Source of the DNA: Exserohilum rostratum
Taxonomy: Eukaryota > Ascomycota > Dothideomycetes > Pleosporales > Pleosporaceae
NCBI GenBank assembly: GCA_026367775.1
Contig: CP111155.1
Coordinates: 682,001-746,000, forward strand
Direction: 5' to 3'
DNA: 64,000 bases
Shown here: positions 54,025 through 63,931 of the stretch, in pieces
Numbering within the stretch: the stretch's first letter is position 1
How the letters are laid out: each line of letters opens with the position of its first letter
Translations under genes and position numbers: made by a program
The notes under the pieces: model-generated
Told to the model about the DNA's origin: nothing
The model's database searches: none
Seen by the model: the letters and a program-made list of their open reading frames with translations, nothing else

Positions 54025-54559
54025 ATGGCATACTCAGCAGACGTCTCAATGTACCCCAGCTTTGGGTCCACGTAATCAGTGCAGTCCGCTCACTCACCCG
54101 ACGAGGCAATTGTTCTCTTTTAGCAGTGCTGTGCTGTGCTAGCACTAACCTATTATGGTCCCCCCTAGTAGCTCCACCGTCGAACCACATGAGAAGTGTT
54201 CCCGTAGTGCTGTTGCAACGTCACTCTTCAGGGACCGCAATAGGAAATCATACACCGCACCACGCAACGGAAAGTTTCTGGGTAACGGCTTCTCGCGCTT
54301 GAACGCTTGTCCCGTGGTAACAGCAAGGAAAGTCTCCCGCATTGTAGCACTAATGTTCGAAAAGCCGTCAACTAGCAACATCCAGCGCCGGGAATACGCA
54401 AAGCAAAAAAGTCTCTTTCTCGTATTTCCCTTCCGGTCAAGACACACGGTAGGACCCGACGTACAGATACCCGATGTCACTGTTACAAAGTGCAGAATGC
54501 AAAAATGCAGGATTGCGAGGCTTTTTTTTTGTGTCTGTCACTCAGTCACTACCAAATAA
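54025..54559 (+). CDS. Possible two-exon gene of unknown function
   Basis: ATG at 54025 (MAYSADVSMYPSFGS) follows a CATATATA box by about 215 bp. A GTAATC donor at 54072 and a CCCCTAG acceptor at 54168, with ACTAAC about 20 nt before it, join in frame to a segment ending TAA at 54559, for about 145 residues. The predicted protein is basic, with no signal peptide or domain. A nearer acceptor at 54123 would give only a 21-residue peptide. Weakly supported. Confidence 0.2.
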
Positions 54560-54816
54560 CCACTCAGTCTTGTGCCAACTTGTGCCAACTTTTGTATGGT
54601 TCGAGAAGGGCAAGTCCTCGCGACACAACGGGATGAACCGTTCAAGCACGGGGGTCACCATGCGACAAAAGCAACAGTCACCGAACAGGTGGCGGAAAAG
54701 AAAAAAATTACAATCATATTTGGGTATCTTATCATCGATGACGAAACAAGCTTTGCGCTGCTGACCGGCCCCCCCGTTCGTACTCGCTCTCTCTAGCCCG
54801 TGCTTACTACATGGTA
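54560..54816. other. ATG6 3' region
   Basis: 257 bp with no coding signal. Confidence 0.4.
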
Positions 54817-56497
54817 CTATCGCCTCCTCATGCCGTTGCTCTCGACGTTATTTGCATGTGCAAGCAAGTACTTGCAACACGTTAGTGTGTACTTGCATGC
54901 CTTTGTCCATCCTTCGTCCTTGTTGAGCGCAAGCTTGATGCTCTGGTCGTGGATGCGGTCTTTTCGTATCTCATACGGCATTTTGACCCCGCCGCCTCCG
55001 GGCCCAGCTGCACCTACACCAGTAGCATTAGGGGGAGCCTGATTCTCTACGAATTCGCCTAGTTGTCGGAGACATTCTAGGAATGCGACCATGGCGGCGT
55101 CGAACTTGCGGTGCAGAAAGCCAAAGTTGATGGGGAAGTCACCGGACGAGTAGAGTTCTAGGCGTTGCTTTGTAAGCTGTGGTGATGACGCTGTGGTCGC
55201 GGTAGATGCGTGTTGCTGTCTTGATGAGTCGGCCACGGAACCTCCGCCTTTTGCTTCTATGCGTGTTATGGTTGATGTAGAGCCCATGGGGCAGAGCTCG
55301 TAGCCGTCGAACTTGTACCCTAGACGCTCTGCAAGGGTAGCGAGCAAGAGGCAGGTTTGGCCCCATGCGGCGTTGATTTCGGGCCAGTCGACGTAGGGAT
55401 TTGGTAGGCGGCCCAGACGTAGACCATTGATGGTGGCAAAGTGGTTGTCGTGCGTAATGTTGAAGGTATCGTTGTAAACACTTCTTCTCTGCAGCTGGTT
55501 GAGAACCTGTGCGTCGTGCGCATACCGTGTGGCAAGAGCATCACGTTCATTTTGAAACTCCGTCAAGGTTGTATTGAAAGCGTTTCTGCTCTTCCAAAAC
55601 TCATTCTCCTCTTGATCCAATATCCGAGCTTCGGCCTCCAGGGCAGCAATCTGATTGTCGAGTTCCGCCTTTTCAGCCTCGAGGTTCTCAAGCTGCGTAA
55701 TGGCTGTGCTTTCGGCCTTCTTTGCAGCCTTGAGCGCCGCCTCGGCCGCTTTTACTTCCTCGGCGCTGGGCACATCGGTGTTTGCGCGGCGCAGAAAATC
55801 AACGTATGCGTCGCGCTCTCGTGTCGCAACAGCCAGTCTCTTTTGGAGGCCGTCAACGAGCATCTCGGTGCACTCGACGCAAATGGGGTGGTCGATATCA
55901 GAGCGCGCAGATAGAATCTCAAACATGCGGTTTGTCGTTTCCAGTCCATCCGCAAGACTCGCACCTCCCGGCGTACCCATCCCATTCACCGTGCCTTTTC
56001 TGCGTGTCTTGTCATTCGCATCCGTCTTTGTCGTAGCTTCTGCCTGCGCCTTTCCGTCCGGACTGCGACCAGGCTTTGAACCCGCGGGCGAGTCAATCAT
56101 CGACTCCGACATGTGTATATCGATAAACGACATGGCAGGGTTCTGCGGTCCATTTGCGCTTCGGGGCGGCGCACCCGTGATGTTGCGCCTATGCGTGGGG
56201 CTTTTCGCATCCTTGATAGCATCGTGGTATGTCTTCAGGTGTTCGGGCGGGTTGGGCGGCCGCGACTGGCGGTTTGGCGAGATTTTGGGAGCGGGCAGTT
56301 GGCCTGATACTACGGAGTCTGTACCGCAGTTAGTAACCGGAGGTCGCGTATCCAGAAAGCGGTTCTTGGAGGTAAGTACCTGTAAGTAGCTTAAAGGCAG
56401 CGGGATTCAGCTGGTCAATCGAGGCATCAATGTCGATGGGTGTGCGGCACTTTTGACAGGCCAGACCCGTGGGCTTTTTGTCGGTGGTAGGCGGCAT
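54817..56497 (-). CDS. ATG6: Autophagy protein Atg6/Vps30 (Beclin 1)
   Basis: Regulatory subunit of the class III phosphatidylinositol 3-kinase complexes for autophagy and vacuolar sorting. Exons on the minus strand are 56497-56380 and 56318-54817, giving 539 residues, with a 61 nt intron. The N-terminus has LACQKCRTPIDID and, further on, HPICVECTEMLVDGL, a pair of CxxC motifs found in fungal Beclins. A coiled coil spans about residues 190-310 (KAAKKAESTAITQLENLEAE and neighbours). The evolutionarily conserved/BARA domain follows: YNDTFNITHDNHFATINGLR, VDWPEINAAWGQTCLLLATL, GDFPINFGFLHRKFDAAMVA and WTKACKYTLTCCKYLLAH. A Gly/Pro-rich insert (AAGPGGGGV) sits late in the domain. Confidence 0.96.
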
Positions 56498-57831
56498 TGC
56501 TAGCGTAAGACGTACGGGCTCATGTTGCGGTAGCGGTGCGTTCGTGGGATAGGGCAGGGTAAAGGTATCTGGACGCGCGAGGTTTGGGGGTGGATGACGA
56601 TGGCGCGCGGTCCGGTAGTTGGAGATCAGCTGCGGGCGGGTGGGGCTCCCCCGGTTGGTACGGCGGGCTGTTTGAGCACAGTATGCAGGTTCACGAATGA
56701 ATCTTGCTTTCCAACACCTCAAGCTGTGTATATTTGAGTTGTGTGATTATATTGATATTTTAATATCTTGGTACTGGGAAGTTATGCGTATCTGTGAAGT
56801 TGTCCCCTGCTGCATGATTTCTGCATTCCTTTTCCATCTCCCTTGGGGTTTGATTTTGCCTGAACAAACTCCAGATAAATACACATTCATGCCTTAGTCC
56901 TCAACACTTCCTTAGTCTTAGTACTTAGATCACAGTACCGAGTGTTAAATATAGATTGACTGAATCGTATTGTACGCGTATGAAGTGGGAAATTGTATTG
57001 CTGGATTGGTATTACGGGCTCCTACTACCCATCACACCGCCATGAGTATGAAATTAAGGCTCGAACAACGATGTCGTAGCTACTACTCGTATATCTCTCG
57101 GATTCAAATGCTTATCTTCGCCGTTTAGATTGCATGAATGTGTGTAGCAGACTAGAAGAGGAAGATCAGTAAGCACTAGTTTTGCACGCAACACTACGCA
57201 TTGATACTTTTGAGCGAGCCTAGAAATGTTCTGGCGTGCAACAGTGTTGAGTTATAGTTTATGGGGTCATTCCAAGCTCCACATGTTCGTCTGGAATGGC
57301 CTCGGGATGAAACTAGGATGAGCTAGGGATAGGAGTATTCAGAAATTCCGGGCGGGAAGAAAAAGTACGGAGGCGTAAGATTCCCCCATCCTAGTTGGTC
57401 TCCACTTGTTTCCCCTGCTTATTCGCTCATAGCTCTCTCTTGGTGTTTCAGGCGTAGGCCTAGGGTACAACCTTCACAGTGTCGATAGTAGTATGGAGCC
57501 TGTCTTTGCTCCTTTCCAGACCGAGTCCGCACTCGCGCTCCTGTGCCGCAACTCTATTCAATCATTTGATTGCTAAAATTGTATTGAAAAGGGTAGTTAA
57601 ACAAGGTCGAGAGAGTAAGTCGGTCGTGCCGTCAGCTTACTGTTGGTCTTCATTAGGCCCCATAAACACCTCACAATAGGCCCTTTTCTAGTACATGGAA
57701 GGCCCGGGACTTAATGTAGAGTCTCGTTTAGGATACACATAAATTATAGCCACATCCTCTCTTCCTATACCTCGTCATCTTCCGCTTCCCCGTTTCCAAC
57801 CACAGGTCACTATTACTACTCCTCAACCACT
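56498..57831. other. Gene-poor spacer between ATG6 and the small secreted gene
   Basis: 1.3 kb, AT-rich in places. The right end is the promoter of the gene at 57832, with an AAATTATAG element about 95 bp before its ATG. No other gene is supported. Confidence 0.5.
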
Positions 57832-58224
57832 ATGCATTTCAAGTACCTTGTGGTATTGCCGCTCTGGCTTGCATCTGCCAATCCTCTAGAGAAACGGCAA
57901 AACCCCTGTTCTATCCGTAACAGTCGCGATGGATGCAGAGGTGTAAGTACATATCTCAAAGGGCTGAGTCAATCTAATATACGGATAGACATGCGTTTTT
58001 GATGCCAACAACAAACCCGTCTGTCGCACTATGCAAGGTAACACAGCAATTGATTTCCCTTGCGGTCATAGTGGAAGGTGGCAGACCACTGTAAGTAACT
58101 ACGCCAAATATTCATGACTTGTACTAAACAGATTCAGTGTCGGAAAGATTGGCAACCTGGTTCTCAAGGATGCAATGCCTTTTCCGATACCTGGACCAGA
58201 TGTCCGGCCTACGAACAACCTTAG
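57832..58224 (+). CDS. Small secreted 8-cysteine protein with Kex2 site (effector-like candidate)
   Basis: Three exons, 57832-57942, 57989-58090 and 58132-58224, joined in phase 0 over introns of 46 and 41 nt with GTAAGT donors, give 101 residues. No single frame shows it. Residues 1-16 (MHFKYLVVLPLWLASA) are a signal peptide. NPLEKRQ follows, with Lys-Arg at 21-22 as a Kex2 processing site. The mature chain of about 79 residues has eight cysteines (26, 35, 39, 49, 62, 74, 85, 95), enough for four disulfides, and several aromatic residues near the end (DTWTRCPAYEQP). No family is recognised. A secreted effector, antimicrobial or signalling peptide is plausible; that is inference. Confidence 0.75.
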
Positions 58225-58767
58225 TAGTGGTCGAAAGTGATATGCGGAATTGCGTTGTCTGCTTAATCAGACCAGTACTTTTCGACTCTTCATAACCACC
58301 AGAATTCTGATGGTGCGAATAGTCTACAATTCTGGTATATAGGAATGCGGCTGCAGATATCAACGTGTAAACTACATAGCACGAGCAAGAATCGAAAATT
58401 TAGCAGTAGCGCTGCAATCTCTGTCGTCGTTGTGTGTCATGTTGAATGCCTGTGTATCCTGTCCAGACTACATGTGTGTGCAACAACGGGGAACCCACCC
58501 TGGTCGGCATTATGCTTGTATGCGGGTGCAGCGGTTCGTGGTTGGCGATGACATGCAGGCGGGTGGGGCACCTCCGGAGCCGCCGCTAAGAGACGTGCTG
58601 GGCGAGGGGGGAAGTCGCGTCCCAGACATCAGCTCGCGCGTCACCCTAGCGCTCCGTCGCAAATCATCGCAAAACACCCCCGCCCGCCGCCAACCCACCA
58701 TCTTCATCGCCCTGCAACGGGGCATCCTTTCCTTTGGTTCGCGTCTGGAAAGCGCTCTTCCGCCGCC
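58225..58767. other. Intergenic spacer before the Scm3 gene
   Basis: 543 bp: 3' region of the secreted gene and promoter/leader of the next gene. No TATA box seen. Confidence 0.5.
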
Positions 58768-61218
58768 ATGGAGCCGCCCGCGAAGCGTATGCGCATTTGG
58801 CAGTCGGTCGAAGTGGACGAAGAAGATTCCGAGTATATCAAGGCCAAGCAGAAACAGCAGCAAAAGTTCAAGGGCCGCCTGGAATCCATATTCGAAAAGT
58901 ATGGAAGCATGCACGAGTCAATGAGCGACGAGATCGACATGAAGACCAACAGAGTAGTCGTGGACAGAGGCCATTTGCGGAGATTGAAGCGCCAGGTCGG
59001 TCGCAAAGAAGCGCTGTTGTTGGATACGCTTGGATTAGCTGTGGACAAGGGACCAAAACATCGAGGAGAAGAGGAAGAGGACGAGATTTCAGAGGATTCA
59101 GAAGATGAACTGGCACTCACCCAGCCGGCCAAGTCCAAGGGTGGACAGCCCGAATCAGACGAACCACAAACCAAACCATCCGACGACGACGCGCAGGCCC
59201 TTCGTAGTAACGGCAATTCCTCCGTGCCACAACAGGCGAACACGTTCGCGACCTCGATACCGCAATTCGGCGCACTGCAGACCCCAAACACACCCAACGC
59301 GACTACAAACATCTTACCGGCTGTCCAGTTTCCACAAACACCTGCGGGACAGCAGGCGCAGGCTACATTTTACATGACCCTGACGCAGGGAATTGGCGAA
59401 CTTGTCCAAAGAGCCATGATTCAATCTGGCCTACTACCACAATGTCCTTTACCTCCCGCAAGCGCTGCCCCGCCGCCGACTACCCCCATCACGACAACCG
59501 ACAAGATTGCGCCGGCCACTGATCCGAAATGGTTTTTCCCGCCTCTGTCCGCTGCAGCGCGCCAAAATCTAATAACACAATCGAGTCCCCTTCCAATCCA
59601 TGCAACGGCTTCAGCGACTGGGCAGGATCAAGTCGTTGACACTACACTCCCGCATGAGCGTGAAGAACAATTGACAAAATCGACGCCTTTGGTGAACGAA
59701 ACGTCTTCCATGGCGCCTCCTACAAGGTTAGAAGAAAGCTCACCTACAAGACCCCGCCGTACTAGTCCGCGTGTTGAAGTCCAACGAAAGCGTACCCGCT
59801 CATGTCGAAAATACCCTTTCACCAAAGAAGACGACACATACATAAGCGAGAAAAGGATGATAGACCGATTAACCTGGCCTGCTATCAAAGAGAGCCAGGC
59901 GAAATGGAAAGATTGGCCAGTGGGTACATTTAGCAAACGGTGGGCTGTGATCAAAGACCAGAACCTGCATTTGCAGACATCGCTTGTAGCTTCGACGAGT
60001 GATGAAATGCCTGGCATTGAGAACGATTTGGACGAGCAAGCAGAGGATTCTCCGACCCAATCACACCATCTTCCAACACCGAGTTCATCTGAGCATGGAG
60101 ATGGCCAAAAGGAGGCCGTTGAACCACCAGACGCCACCGGATACCCATCGAGCGCGCACTTTGACGATGACGAATTGGAGCTTCTATCTCTGACTGGTGC
60201 AGAAGCAGACGAAGATCAAGAACCTTTTCCCGAGGATCCTGAAGATGAAGAGATATCTGATCCTATACTAGAAGACGAAGAGATACCTAATTCCCTACCA
60301 GAAGACGAAGAGATACTAGACCCCATACCAGACGATGAAGAGATACCAGAAGATATAATCATCCCCTCTATAGAAGCAGGCGACGACTTTATCGACGAAG
60401 ACACCCTACAACGAGACTTGCTCGACAACCTTCCGCTACGAGACGCCACCATGACACCCCCACGACAAGCCTCAGTCCACGTAAAAACCGAACCTATGCC
60501 CTCTTCTCCAATGATGCCGCAGTCAGAAGATCCGCTCATAAGCTATGACACCGTGCCAGAGTCAGACACGGAAGAAGAACAAGCACCACGCAAGAAACGG
60601 CCGACAAAGAAAACCCAACAACCGCTTAAATGCCCCATTTGCAACCGCACCTTCAAAATACCACAAACGCTCGCTAGACACGAAGCCAACCCAAGGAATA
60701 CCCATACGCATCCTGCGCCTCAACAGAAAAAAGCACCTGCTACTTCTCTGAATCGCCAAGTAGAAACAAGTGATACAGAGGAAGAAGACAGCGACGATGA
60801 TGATCTACTCATCCTTGCCGCTACTACAACTACTACTACGACTACCACCCCGAGAATCAAACGCGAAACCAGATCCCCATCAACCAGCTTCTTCGGCTCC
60901 TCATTCCACACACCAAAAGCAGTCATGTCGTCCTCAAAACGACGTCGTAGCCGCGGCGAAGACGAGCGTGTGCCTTCATCAGCAGCAGGAAAAAGTGATG
61001 CAAAGGCACGCATGAAACTCGTAAAGCAGTGCTGGAAAGGTACTGGGAATACGGCTTCTGCGAGTAAAGCCAAGAGGAAGAGTCTAGTGGGTATGGGAAT
61101 GAGTTTTGGAGGGGGGATGGAAAGTAGGAAGAAGGCGAGGGTTGATAATAGTAGTGATGATGACGACTATAACGATGATGATGGTGATGATGAGGGGTTG
61201 GATGAGCTGTGTATTTAA
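58768..61218 (+). CDS. SCM3: Centromere histone chaperone Scm3/HJURP with Myb-like and C2H2 modules
   Basis: Scm3 delivers the centromeric H3 variant (CENP-A/Cse4) to centromeres. Single exon, 816 residues, ATG at 58768. The Scm3 domain is at about residues 30-85: FKGRLESIFEKYGSMHESMS, then DEIDMKTNRVVVDRGHLRRL, which matches the DEIDLxTGxIVxDxGHLR-type core. A Myb/SANT-like module follows at about 343-400 (KYPFTKEDDTYISEKRMIDR, then WPVGTFSKRWAVI). One C2H2 finger lies near 620-646 (CPICNRTFKIPQTLARHEAN) with a wide His spacing. Between them are acidic EDEEI repeats. Attached DNA-binding modules of this kind are known in fungal Scm3 proteins. It ends in an Asp-rich tail and converges on the next gene. 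Confidence 0.9.
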   Translation: MEPPAKRMRIWQSVEVDEEDSEYIKAKQKQQQKFKGRLESIFEKYGSMHESMSDEIDMKTNRVVVDRGHLRRLKRQVGRKEALLLDTLGLAVDKGPKHRGEEEEDEISEDSEDELALTQPAKSKGGQPESDEPQTKPSDDDAQALRSNGNSSVPQQANTFATSIPQFGALQTPNTPNATTNILPAVQFPQTPAGQQAQATFYMTLTQGIGELVQRAMIQSGLLPQCPLPPASAAPPPTTPITTTDKIAPATDPKWFFPPLSAAARQNLITQSSPLPIHATASATGQDQVVDTTLPHEREEQLTKSTPLVNETSSMAPPTRLEESSPTRPRRTSPRVEVQRKRTRSCRKYPFTKEDDTYISEKRMIDRLTWPAIKESQAKWKDWPVGTFSKRWAVIKDQNLHLQTSLVASTSDEMPGIENDLDEQAEDSPTQSHHLPTPSSSEHGDGQKEAVEPPDATGYPSSAHFDDDELELLSLTGAEADEDQEPFPEDPEDEEISDPILEDEEIPNSLPEDEEILDPIPDDEEIPEDIIIPSIEAGDDFIDEDTLQRDLLDNLPLRDATMTPPRQASVHVKTEPMPSSPMMPQSEDPLISYDTVPESDTEEEQAPRKKRPTKKTQQPLKCPICNRTFKIPQTLARHEANPRNTHTHPAPQQKKAPATSLNRQVETSDTEEEDSDDDDLLILAATTTTTTTTTPRIKRETRSPSTSFFGSSFHTPKAVMSSSKRRRSRGEDERVPSSAAGKSDAKARMKLVKQCWKGTGNTASASKAKRKSLVGMGMSFGGGMESRKKARVDNSSDDDDYNDDDGDDEGLDELCI
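60226..60360 (+). repeat. Coding repeat of GAAGACGAAGAGATA units in SCM3
   Basis: Four imperfect copies encode PEDEEI-type units (with SD, PNSL, LDPI, PED spacers). This acidic tandem array is likely to vary in length between isolates. Confidence 0.7.
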
Positions 61219-61441
61219 GTAGAGAGTCATAGAGTGGAGGGACGTGGGGGAGTATTAATATAATGGGTGTGCTTTATTTTTTGGCGTTTTGATGAAAATG
61301 GTTGTGTGAAGTTCACAAAAGAAGGAATTTTAAAAAGAGAAGATGGATATGTGAGGCTAACACCACTTCATTTCTCACTTGCTCTCTCTATCTACATACC
61401 ATATCCCATATCCCCCCATCATTACCTTTCTACTTATCCAC

Positions 61442-63931
61442 CTATCTTAACCTAGCAACCTGCTTCTTCACCCACTCTTCCGTCCTACTCTCCTCCTTCT
61501 CCTTCCTCTCCTCCTTTTGCCCACCACCACTCTTGCTACCCTTACTTCTCACTTTCTCCCCCTTGTCCATCTTCACACTCCCAACACTCTCCCTCCCAAA
61601 CATGCGCTCTAACACCTCCACACTCCGATACTTGAATCGAAACACCGCATACGGACTCTCGAGGCTATCAACGTAGTCTGGTCGAGCAATAGCGTGGCCG
61701 TAGGGAAGCGGTTTGCCGGTGCGGACTTGGTGGTCGAGACCAGATTTGGCGGCTACGGATTGAGGGATGGTGGCTCGGGGCTCTTTATCCTCTTTGAGGG
61801 ATGTTATGGAAGGTTGGTGGGTGGATGCGGGTGGCGGTGGTAAGGGCTGTTGGGTTTTAATCGCTGGAGGGGAAGGATGACTAGGAGGGGGTGCGCTGTG
61901 CCGATTCTGCTTTTGTTTATGATGAGGTTTTGAATGAGATTTTGTGCTGTGACGGATGGGCAAGGTGGTGGTAAACGGGTCTGGAGTAGTCCATTTTATG
62001 TCTGTCTTGGACTTTCCATTCCTATGGCTGGTATGTTCGATAGTCCATGAAGAGTTTTCCCATGTTCTTTCTTTTGCTTTAGGTCCCTTGCTTGAGGTGG
62101 TTTCGAGGGCGGTTTTCAAATCAGGGACCTGCTGGATAGTTACAGACTGCCTTTTCTCTTTTGGTGGTTCTTGTGGTTTCCATCCGGTGCTCTCAGTGTC
62201 CCAACCTGTAGCTCCAGGCTTCTTGTCCTTATGTGGTTCGCTCCATACGCTGCTCTTATCATCATCATCGGTCGAGTCCCAGCCAGTTTTGCTGTGGTCC
62301 TGGGCCTCTGTGGTTTCCCAACCAGAATCTTTGGCAGCAGCACCCCCGTCAGATTTCTTATCATTGCCCCAAGAGGACGAAGATATAGATCGCCTTTCTT
62401 CTTTATCGTCACCTTCAGCATCCCATGCAAACCGTTTTACCCATGATGAATATGGTGCGGGTATGTTGCTGTGATTACTGCTTTGCTTTCGTACAGTCTC
62501 TTGTACGGGTACGGCCACGCTCGGAGCAGGGAATACCGAAGCACCCGTATTTTCGTGCACACTGGGCTGCCTTGACTGTACTTGTGGTGGAGGCACAGGA
62601 TCTGGGGCATTTACGATAGTCGGTATCACTAGTGTGATAGGGGTAGGAGCAGGCACTGTTTGAGCAACTGTTGGCTGCAAGGTGGTCGCCTGATGTGAAC
62701 GTCGAGAAGAAGCCCGATCGTGATTGTGATGTGTAGACTTTGAGCGACGAGAAAGGCTCTTGGATTTATGACTCTGAGTATGTGCATAGCTTCGATGACG
62801 TGAAGGCTGCACAGTGTCGTTTGAGCTGCTGAGTGAGATAACGGAGTCTGAGGGCTGTTCGAGATATGCCCAGTCTCTTTCTTCCGAGGACGATGTTTCG
62901 TGATCCCTTCTGGACGGTCTTGAGCGAGACTTTGAACGAGATTGGTGTTTCTTCGAACTGGGCTTGGAATGCCGTCGACCCTTAAGATTTGAAGGCGTCA
63001 GTGGAACAGGCTGAGAATTCAAGTGAACAGGAGCAGCTTGAGCCGGTGGTATTGCTGGTTGACTCGCATCTGCCCAACTCTGTTCCTTGTTCGTCGCCCA
63101 TGTCTCTTCTGTGTCCCAGGAATCAGAAGGGGTCTCTTCGCTTGAATGCCACCCATTACTGCTAGAAGTCTCGGTCTCCCATACAGGCTCCAGACTCCAA
63201 TTGACGCGGGTGCCTTTACTGCTTCTTCCTTCACTTCTCGCCCAACTACCTTGGCTTTGTTTCCATGACCCGTGGTCACTGTGATGGTGGTGCATGGAAG
63301 AATTTGACTCAGACCGGCGAGAAGGTTGTGCATGCCCGGAAAAGGTGGATTCTGGCCATGTGCCTGGTGCTTGACTAGCCTCCTTCTGTGGTATATATGT
63401 TGAATCTTTGCCAAGTCTAGACTGCTCTTCCGTTCGTCGTGACTCCTCCACCCCCTGCTTGACTGCTGCTGTGACTACTTTATTCAGCCATACTGGATCG
63501 ATGCCATCCTTGTGTGAGACTGTATATTCGTGTTTTTTGTAGTGAGAATCATCCCTATCGGACGGAATAGGTCCACTGCCGTATTGGAAGCCCGAGGGAG
63601 GAAGATCGTTCGCGTGCCGCGTGTGTGGACTGACGGGCTCTGAGTATCTCGTTCGAGGTTGAGAGTGATGTGATATCGATATTCGAGAAGTCGATTTTCG
63701 AACATGACGATCACTATGACGATTCCGTGGCTCGGAGCCATCGTGGCTACGCAGCGATTCGGCATAGGGCGAGCGGTATGATGGCAACGACGACGGTGGA
63801 CCGAAGCCAGTCTGACACCTATTGAAATACGGCCCTCTATCATCAAAGATCTGACTCTTGTGAGAGCGCGGCGACTTTTCATCCCAACCAAACCGATCAT
63901 CTGGCCAGTCACCAGCGCCGTCGAAGTTCAT
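61442..63931 (-). CDS. Disordered Trp-rich (GW/WG-type) protein
   Basis: Single exon, 829 residues, ATG at 63931 (MNFDGAGDWPDDRFGWDEKS). No family is recognised. Most of the chain is disordered and rich in Ser, His, Arg and Pro, with an SR/RS-like block in the middle (KHQSRSKSRSRPSRRDHE). About 25 tryptophans are spread through it, many as GW, WG or SW next to Asp, Glu, Ser and Thr, e.g. DSGWETTE, KTGWDST, TGWDTESTGWK. This resembles the Argonaute-hook style of GW proteins. A short C-terminal part looks folded (GHAIARPDYVDSLESPYAVF, KYRSVEVLERMFG), followed by a basic tail. The conserved C-terminus suggests a real gene; its partner is unknown. Confidence 0.8.
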   Translation of the reverse strand: MNFDGAGDWPDDRFGWDEKSPRSHKSQIFDDRGPYFNRCQTGFGPPSSLPSYRSPYAESLRSHDGSEPRNRHSDRHVRKSTSRISISHHSQPRTRYSEPVSPHTRHANDLPPSGFQYGSGPIPSDRDDSHYKKHEYTVSHKDGIDPVWLNKVVTAAVKQGVEESRRTEEQSRLGKDSTYIPQKEASQAPGTWPESTFSGHAQPSRRSESNSSMHHHHSDHGSWKQSQGSWARSEGRSSKGTRVNWSLEPVWETETSSSNGWHSSEETPSDSWDTEETWATNKEQSWADASQPAIPPAQAAPVHLNSQPVPLTPSNLKGRRHSKPSSKKHQSRSKSRSRPSRRDHETSSSEERDWAYLEQPSDSVISLSSSNDTVQPSRHRSYAHTQSHKSKSLSRRSKSTHHNHDRASSRRSHQATTLQPTVAQTVPAPTPITLVIPTIVNAPDPVPPPQVQSRQPSVHENTGASVFPAPSVAVPVQETVRKQSSNHSNIPAPYSSWVKRFAWDAEGDDKEERRSISSSSWGNDKKSDGGAAAKDSGWETTEAQDHSKTGWDSTDDDDKSSVWSEPHKDKKPGATGWDTESTGWKPQEPPKEKRQSVTIQQVPDLKTALETTSSKGPKAKERTWENSSWTIEHTSHRNGKSKTDIKWTTPDPFTTTLPIRHSTKSHSKPHHKQKQNRHSAPPPSHPSPPAIKTQQPLPPPPASTHQPSITSLKEDKEPRATIPQSVAAKSGLDHQVRTGKPLPYGHAIARPDYVDSLESPYAVFRFKYRSVEVLERMFGRESVGSVKMDKGEKVRSKGSKSGGGQKEERKEKEESRTEEWVKKQVARLR

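Noticed and set aside
53783..54190. 135-codon minus-strand frame
   Set aside because: Arg/Cys-rich without domain, opposite to TATA and leader-like features on the plus strand.
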